From: Acidobacteria bacterium UBA7540
Lineage (GTDB): Bacteria; Acidobacteriota; Terriglobia; UBA7540
Assembly: GCA_002478145.1 (NCBI GenBank)
Contig: DLMI01000134.1
Coordinates: 1 to 11,190 of the forward strand
Reading direction: 5' to 3'
Length of the DNA stretch: 11,190 nucleotides
A model generated the notes under the pieces. The model was not told the origin of the DNA. It saw only the letters and a list, made by a program, of their open reading frames with translations, and did not search any database. A program made the position numbers and the translations under genes. Positions 6,793-11,190 of the stretch are shown here, in pieces (position 1 is the stretch's first letter; every line of letters starts with the position of its first letter).

Positions 6793-6807
6793 ACAAGCAA
6801 GTAAATG

Positions 6808-8679
6808 CTAATTTGCCGGCTCAGGTGTGCCAGGAATATTGGGTACACGGTGAACGTCCCCATCAATGGCTTCGGACAATGCAATGTTGTGTCGATCCAG
6901 AAGGGTTCCCGTCGCCTGTTCGTACTGGATCAATGTCCTGGCATAGACGGCGCGGGCTATCACCACCTGGCTTTGGGCCGCAGCCAGATTCTGTTGTGCC
7001 GTGATGACGTCTTGCACGGTGGCCAAAGCCAAGGTGAACTTCTGGTGCTGCATTTCGTGCACCTGGCGCGCGAGCGTCACCAGTTTTAGCCGGGCGTCGA
7101 GTCGGTCCCGAGCCTGCTGCACCGCGCTTACCGCCTTGCTGACATCCCAAACGGCATAGTCCTTCGCATTCTGGAGCTTCATTTGCAATTGCCGTTGTTC
7201 CAGCAGCGCCCGTGCGGCGTCGGCCTGAGCAGTACGGTTGCGAATGGGGAGGTTGAGCCTCGCGCCGTAGGAGATGTTGGGGAAGTCGTATTGGAAGATA
7301 TTCCCGAAGGTAGGGCGCAGCGCCCCATCCAACCCCGAGAGGTAATAAGAGGCAAAGACATCAAGCGAGGGCAACAGCGAATTGCGTGTCGCTTGGATCG
7401 CGATGTGCTGATTGCGCAAGTTCAAATCGGCCTGCTCGATCTCCGGCCGATGGCTGGCAGCTTCCCGCAGGGCCTCGGCCAAGGCGGGCACATCATCGGG
7501 ATGGGGATCAGGCAGCCGGTCGGAGGGGACAACCTCCACCGTCGCCAACATGTCATTGAAACTTTTGGAGATTTTGGCCTTCAAGGATTGGGCGTGCTCG
7601 GAGAAGGTGTTCTGCGCTTCCAGCAAGTCTTGCTGCCGCAAAGCGACTTCCTCCTGGCTCAGCAGCACATCGTATTGGGCCACGGGCCCGGTCTTCGCTT
7701 CGGCTTGGTTGTTTTCCAGGAGCTTCTGCGCATGCTCCAGTCCTTCTTGTGCCACGCGAATCATTTCCTGGTCGGACAGCAGGTCGTAGTAAGTGGTCAT
7801 CACGGCCGCTACCTCGTTGATCACGTTTTGGCGGAAGATACTCATGGAAAATTTCACATCATTACGGGCGATACGGATAAATCTGGAGTTGGCGCGGGTG
7901 CCAAAGCCTTTTAACAGGTGCTGGTTAAAGCCTACCGAAAGGCCGGAGACAAACTCCGGATTGAAAATGGCGGTGGGGGTGTTTGAGGACAGACGAGAGG
8001 TGTCCTCGGACACAGAAAGGCCTGTACCGGTCAGAAAACCCTGGCTGTACCCCACTGAAACCGCCGCCTCGTGAGTGATGTCAATCGGCACATGGCTCAC
8101 CACCGTGTAGTTCAGGGGTGTAAGGGCATTGCTCCAGCCATAGGAGGCGTAAAGATTCGGATCACAGCACTGCGATGGACCCACGGCGTTGATGCCGCCT
8201 CCCAGAATGCCCCCTGCGCCAGGGCCGCCGCCGACTGCGCTACTGCCCACACCTCCGCCCAGACTGCCGGAAAAAAGGGTGGAGGACTGATGTGAGCCCG
8301 CCACACCACGTGTCGCGCCGCCCCCCTTCGCGCGCAGCAGGTCCGTCTGGGCAATGGGCAGGTCGTACCGCGCCACGGCGATCTCCATATTGTTTTCCAA
8401 GGCCAGCGCGATGGCGTCATCAAGAGTCAGCATCAGTTTGCCGTTGACAATCAGGGTTTGAAGCCGTCGCGAGGTGCCCAGTCGCGGCTCGGGGACGAAG
8501 GGGACGACGTAGGGAGAAAAAACATTGGGAAAGCTGCGGCTGTTCGAGTAGTCGAACTGGGTCGCTTCACCACGCACCGGCGTTCCTCGAGCTTCCTGGC
8601 AGGCGGCGGGCCCGGGGAAAAACAATACCAGGAAAGGAACTGTCGCTAGCAACCGCCAAAATCGCGTCCTTGTCATCAT
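6808..8679 (-). CDS. TolC-family outer-membrane efflux protein
   Basis: A 623-aa secreted protein, longer than classic TolC/OprM proteins (about 450-500 aa). It starts with a signal peptide (MMTRTRFWRLLATVPFLVLF…PAAC). The family signature LTLDDAIALALENN is at 84-97. A glycine-rich insertion lies at about 119-164, followed by adjacent cysteines at 171-172. Long heptad-rich helices follow, with LLSDQEMIRVAQEGLEHAQK and a second set after RNQHIAIQATRNSLLPS, as expected for the periplasmic tunnel of a trimeric duct. Such ducts export drugs, metals or polymers with an inner-membrane pump and an adaptor protein, but neither is in this window. GAGGAG (8690-8685, reading leftward) sits 5 nt before ATG 8679, so this start is preferred over GTG 8685. 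PAAC is not a good lipobox, so lipid attachment is doubtful. Confidence 0.9.
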   Translation of the reverse strand: MMTRTRFWRLLATVPFLVLFFPGPAACQEARGTPVRGEATQFDYSNSRSFPNVFSPYVVPFVPEPRLGTSRRLQTLIVNGKLMLTLDDAIALALENNMEIAVARYDLPIAQTDLLRAKGGGATRGVAGSHQSSTLFSGSLGGGVGSSAVGGGPGAGGILGGGINAVGPSQCCDPNLYASYGWSNALTPLNYTVVSHVPIDITHEAAVSVGYSQGFLTGTGLSVSEDTSRLSSNTPTAIFNPEFVSGLSVGFNQHLLKGFGTRANSRFIRIARNDVKFSMSIFRQNVINEVAAVMTTYYDLLSDQEMIRVAQEGLEHAQKLLENNQAEAKTGPVAQYDVLLSQEEVALRQQDLLEAQNTFSEHAQSLKAKISKSFNDMLATVEVVPSDRLPDPHPDDVPALAEALREAASHRPEIEQADLNLRNQHIAIQATRNSLLPSLDVFASYYLSGLDGALRPTFGNIFQYDFPNISYGARLNLPIRNRTAQADAARALLEQRQLQMKLQNAKDYAVWDVSKAVSAVQQARDRLDARLKLVTLARQVHEMQHQKFTLALATVQDVITAQQNLAAAQSQVVIARAVYARTLIQYEQATGTLLDRHNIALSEAIDGDVHRVPNIPGTPEPAN

Positions 8680-9151
8680 GCTCACTCCTCACTACGCACT
8701 TGTCGCGATCCTGACTTACGGTTACATCTTTGAGGCCAGCCTGCCCGAGCGATTTGCGGATGCTGCCAGAAACACCGTGTGACTTCGTGGACGTTGAGCA
8801 CCCTGCGAGGGTCCGGCTGAGTGATCAACCAATGCCACTTCTTCAAGCTCGCGGAATCCCTCGCTTTGCTCGAATCGCCCGTGCAATGGATGGTTACGCC
8901 CGGTCAGGGGCCAACGGTCCTGGGAAGACTTCCTGCTTGAGAATCGCTCCCAGACAAGCTCCGAGCACACTTCACCTCCATTCAACGGAGGACAAAAAGT
9001 TAGTCCGGTGGCGTAATTGGCGCGGCTGTGCTGCGTCCGTAATCGGAGCGGATGCAGCCATTGAGAGAAAAATTTGGCGCGACTTGAGCGGCGGATGCAG
9101 GGCCACTTAAAGGTCAATGTCGAGCCGCCCCGATTAGCTGGCGCTTTCGAG
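8680..9151. other. Gap between TolC-family gene and duplicated-domain gene
   Basis: About 470 nt with no convincing gene. Open frames exist on both strands, but their products are compositionally odd and resemble nothing I know. An imperfect hairpin at 9031-9057 (CTGCGTCCG/CGGATGCAG, 9 pairs with one G·U on the + strand RNA, 9-nt loop) is the main structure. The 10-mer GCGGATGCAG occurs at 9048-9057 and 9091-9100. The promoter of the leftward TolC-family gene should lie near 8700-8800, but I see no clear boxes. Confidence 0.45.
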
Positions 9152-9688
9152 CTAAAAATTCTTGCTGAAATAGTGCGCGACTTGGTGCCCGGCTTGCTCC
9201 GTGTAATAAACGATGACCTTGGCGGATTTCTGTGCGTCTTCAGAAATGTCATTGCCCGCATCTTCCGCGGCGTGCTCGGTTAAGCGGAATTCATGCTCGG
9301 TTCCGTCTTCCGCCTTGATGGTAAAGATTTTTGCGTTCCGATCAAGGCGGGTGAGAGTGCCCTGGGTACTCTTCAGGCCACCCTCGCCAATGTGGTCGAT
9401 CTCCAGGGCGGTCTCTTCGCTTCCCTTGGCAGTATAGTGCACAACCACTTCACTGCCTTCCCTTAATCCGTGGAATGATTCTTTCGCGGCCGCGCCCCCC
9501 ATCTCAGCGCCGTGGACCGCCGTCCGCCCCACAAAATAAAACGTGTGTTCAGTACCATCTGCCGCCTTCAAGACGATGGTCTTGGCCGTGCGGTCGATCT
9601 TCTCAACCCTGCCCTTGACTGCAGTTATGGCGAAGGCAGTGGAACAAAACAGCAGCAACAGCATACCGAGAATCACCGATTTGCTCAT
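9152..9688 (-). CDS. Secreted protein with two copies of one small β-rich domain
   Basis: A 178-aa protein with a signal peptide (MSKSVILGMLLLLFCSTAFA, cut near residue 20). The mature part is an internal duplication. Copy 1 opens VKGRVEKIDRTAKTIVLKA at 24-42 and continues ADGTEHTF; copy 2 opens TQGTLTRLDRNAKIFTIKA at 108-126 and continues EDGTEHEF. Each copy ends in a VVVHYT or VIVYYT strand (81-86, 158-163). The G-x-(V/L)-x-x-(I/L)-D-R-x-A-K start and the strand pattern suggest a small β-barrel (OB or SH3-like) as in DUF5666-type proteins; that match is from memory. It probably acts in the periplasm or outside the cell, and its partner is unknown. The start is well supported: GGAGGG (9700-9695, leftward) lies 6 nt before ATG 9688. 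The frame stays open upstream to 9877, but that extension is an out-of-frame reading of the relic beside it. Confidence 0.8.
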   Translation of the reverse strand: MSKSVILGMLLLLFCSTAFAITAVKGRVEKIDRTAKTIVLKAADGTEHTFYFVGRTAVHGAEMGGAAAKESFHGLREGSEVVVHYTAKGSEETALEIDHIGEGGLKSTQGTLTRLDRNAKIFTIKAEDGTEHEFRLTEHAAEDAGNDISEDAQKSAKVIVYYTEQAGHQVAHYFSKNF

Positions 9689-9722
9689 CTTTTTCCCTCC
9701 TTGAATTCTTAGCCTTGGGCGG

Positions 9723-9911
9723 TCATCCCCCTTGGGACCGCGACCAGTTGCCGTTCTTGTCCCGCCGATACCACCCGTCCTGGTGATGTTCCCAAACCTG
9801 CCCGTTGCGGCCGGCGTATAAGTCGCGCGACTGTTCCTGCCGTGCGAGGGCGGCGCCGCGCGTCGGGCCAGCACCATTTACATTCTCTCCGTCTTTCTTT
9901 GTCAGTGTCTG
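9723..9911 (-). pseudogene. Relic: C-terminal fragment of a lost protein, no start codon
   Basis: One leftward frame is open for 62 codons between an in-frame TAA (9914-9912) and TGA (9725-9723) and has no ATG, GTG or TTG. Its translation contains ALARQEQSRDLYAGRNGQVW followed by a Gly-Trp-Tyr block (DGWYRRDKNGNW) and ends SQGG. The YAGR-(D/N)-G-x-(V)-(Y/W)…GW…G.W pattern is, from memory, the conserved C-terminal end of large acidobacterial secreted proteins. I therefore read it as the tail of a gene whose front is gone. The stop lies 34 nt before the ATG of the duplicated-domain gene, so the relic would be part of that gene's upstream region. It could instead be a short gene using CTG, but no ribosome site supports that. 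Confidence 0.55.
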
Positions 9912-9938
9912 TTAAATATTGCTCATTGCACTGGTCAA
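9911..9938 (-). promoter_or_regulatory. Possible sigma-70-type promoter reading leftward
   Basis: On the - strand, TTGACC (9938-9933) and TTTAAC (9916-9911) are 16 nt apart, matching 5 of 6 and 4 of 6 consensus bases. It would transcribe through the relic into the duplicated-domain gene, giving a leader of roughly 215 nt. Such matches arise by chance. Confidence 0.25.
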
Positions 9939-10253
9939 AATGAGTCGCTCGCGGCACAGGACAAAGTGGTTCAATACTTAAGGAGAGACTGATTTTGGTC
10001 TGGCAACAGGCGTTTGCCGATGGCCAAGCTGAGGTCGAGAAGGATTGGAATTGGCGTAGAGCTGTTCGGCTATGGACCGTGGAACTTGGCTTAAGCGGCG
10101 ATCGGCGGAATGCCTTATAGGATTTAACCGTGATTTCCGTGAGCTTAAAGGTATTGGCTCACCGTCGGCACTGTTTCAGCGAGCAATCGACGGGTGACCT
10201 GCCACTGCGATTGCTGGGGCGAGGCTCGGCGCTTATCTAGGAACGTTCCGCCC
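9939..10253. other. Intergenic stretch with one inverted repeat
   Basis: No gene is recognisable. A perfect 6-bp inverted repeat GTGAGC…GCTCAC lies at 10139-10144 and 10157-10162 with a 12-nt spacer. It is about 90 nt past the stop of the leftward Usp gene, without a T-run on either side, so it is more like a binding site or weak hairpin than a terminator. Nothing else stands out. Confidence 0.4.
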
Positions 10254-11120
10254 TCACACGCTCAGAACCGGAATCGACACCGCGCAAATGATTCCGTAGC
10301 CGTGGGTCCGCAGGTGACCGCCATAAGGGTAGCACCCGGTAACCAGCAAATCCGCCTTCGTCTGCTTCGCAGCTTGGCTCAGCACCTTGGGCACGTCACC
10401 ACTGCCGATGAATACATCGGCCTTGATGCCCGTGTCATGCTGGAGCTTTGCCATTTGCTGGGAAGCGTTGCTGACGAGCTCCTCTTTCCACCTTTGATCG
10501 ACGTAGCTGCCGCCGGGCCCCCACAACTCCACCCCGGCAGTGACGTTAGCGAGCGTAAGACGAGCGCCAAATTCGGCGGCCATTTGGGCGGCCCACGACA
10601 CGGTTATGTCAGCACGGGGGCCGAATTCGACCGCGCCCAGGACGTTGCGGATCGCAAACTTCTGCACTGGCGACTCTTGCACGTGCGCACCGGTCCAAAC
10701 CGGGCACTCGGTCACGTGTAACACTTTTGCTGTCACCGAGCCCATAAGAAACTGGTAGAACGTGAAGCTATGTGACGGCATCATGATCAGGTCGGCTTTT
10801 TCTTCCTGAGCCGTCTGCACAATTGCCGGAGCCACGTCGCCTTTGACCAACTTGCGCTGAATGGTAAGGCCATCAAGCTCTGGCCCGAGAGACTGGTCGT
10901 GCTGTTTCTGGGCCTGTCTAATGATCGCCGCGAGCAAGTCCCAGTCAGCCAGCTCGCGGCTGTCCTCCGGCACACCGGCGGCATGGCTCTGCGCTGTCAC
11001 GACGTGCAGCATCACGATCTCAGAATGGAAATGGCGCGCTAATGTCGCAGCCTGATGAAGCACACCCAGTGAAGCAACCGGGAAATCAACCGGCAAGAGA
11101 ATTTTCTTAATATTCAGCAT
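10254..11120 (-). CDS. Tandem universal stress protein with degenerate nucleotide sites
   Basis: A 288-aa cytoplasmic protein with two Usp domains, about residues 1-146 and 156-288. Domain 1 keeps the opening strand ILLPVDF (Asp12) and the GSVTAKVL stretch (127-134). Its loop reads PSHS at 115-118 instead of GxHG, so both loop glycines are gone. Domain 2 opens NVLGAVEFG with Glu165 in place of the usual Asp. Its final region, TGCYPYGGHLRTHGYG, does not fit G-2x-G-9x-G-S. ATP binding is therefore unlikely in its usual form; the protein may act through dimerisation or partner binding. It is clearly different from the tandem Usp at 3807-4679, so it is not a recent copy. ATG at 11120 has a GAGGG about 10 nt upstream, at the long end of normal spacing. 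It is transcribed leftward, away from the window edge, and its neighbour beyond 11190 is unseen. Confidence 0.88.
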   Translation of the reverse strand: MLNIKKILLPVDFPVASLGVLHQAATLARHFHSEIVMLHVVTAQSHAAGVPEDSRELADWDLLAAIIRQAQKQHDQSLGPELDGLTIQRKLVKGDVAPAIVQTAQEEKADLIMMPSHSFTFYQFLMGSVTAKVLHVTECPVWTGAHVQESPVQKFAIRNVLGAVEFGPRADITVSWAAQMAAEFGARLTLANVTAGVELWGPGGSYVDQRWKEELVSNASQQMAKLQHDTGIKADVFIGSGDVPKVLSQAAKQTKADLLVTGCYPYGGHLRTHGYGIICAVSIPVLSV

Positions 11121-11190
11121 CGCGCGAAAGCCCTCGAGTTAAAATGCCCCTCACCGTCTTCCTTAGTCGGTCGCGGTAGGGATACCAGTT

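Noticed and set aside
7183..7914. 243-aa + strand open frame inside the TolC-family gene
   Set aside because: It is a shadow of the real leftward gene, whose family motifs are clear.
8722..8970. 82-codon leftward frame with GTG start and GGAGG 4 nt before it
   Set aside because: The ribosome site is good, but the product has odd composition, no motif and no membrane segment. It is kept only as a remote possibility.

Overview
This window looks like chromosomal DNA of an environmental bacterium, most likely an Acidobacteriota member. That placement rests on style rather than on a marker gene: a long TolC-family porin with an added glycine-rich stretch, universal stress proteins (Usp) with a degenerate nucleotide site, a truncated 'YAGRNGQVWE…GWYRRD' C-terminus of a type I associate with acidobacterial proteins, and moderately GC-rich DNA with good Shine-Dalgarno sites. 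There is no rRNA, tRNA, IS element, phage module or CRISPR array.

Layout. 1-392: mostly non-coding leader with a 13-bp direct repeat, two small hairpins and a possible 52-aa ORF. 393-4961 (+): a P3A proton-pumping ATPase, a small two-helix membrane protein of the type often labelled 'holin', a single-domain Usp, a tandem-domain Usp and a 61-aa membrane protein. 4962-5392: about 430 nt without a convincing gene. 5393-6205 (+): an aquaporin-family (MIP) channel with an altered second NPA box. 6394-6792 (+): a small secreted protein of unknown function, convergent with and only 15 nt from a TolC-family outer-membrane protein (6808-8679, -). 8680-9151: about 470 nt without a convincing gene. 9152-9688 (-): a secreted protein made of two copies of the same small domain. 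9723-9911 (-): an open frame without a start codon that looks like the relic of a lost gene. 10254-11120 (-): a divergent tandem Usp.

Together the genes look like a cell-envelope and stress-survival neighbourhood. A proton pump can restore membrane potential or cytoplasmic pH. Five Usp domains lie in three genes, and there are three or four envelope or secreted proteins, a solute/water channel and an outer-membrane exit duct. Five + strand genes (393-4961) follow each other with gaps of 68-95 nt, so they may be co-expressed, but no operon is proven. No regulator or sensor gene is visible. The clearest curiosities are the relic at 9723-9911, the duplicated-domain secreted protein, the NPV-type channel and the small membrane proteins beside the proton pump. 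I do not see a defence or mobile system.

Several starts were moved from the longest reading frame to an internal ATG because a Shine-Dalgarno sequence sits at the right distance; the reasons are given gene by gene.
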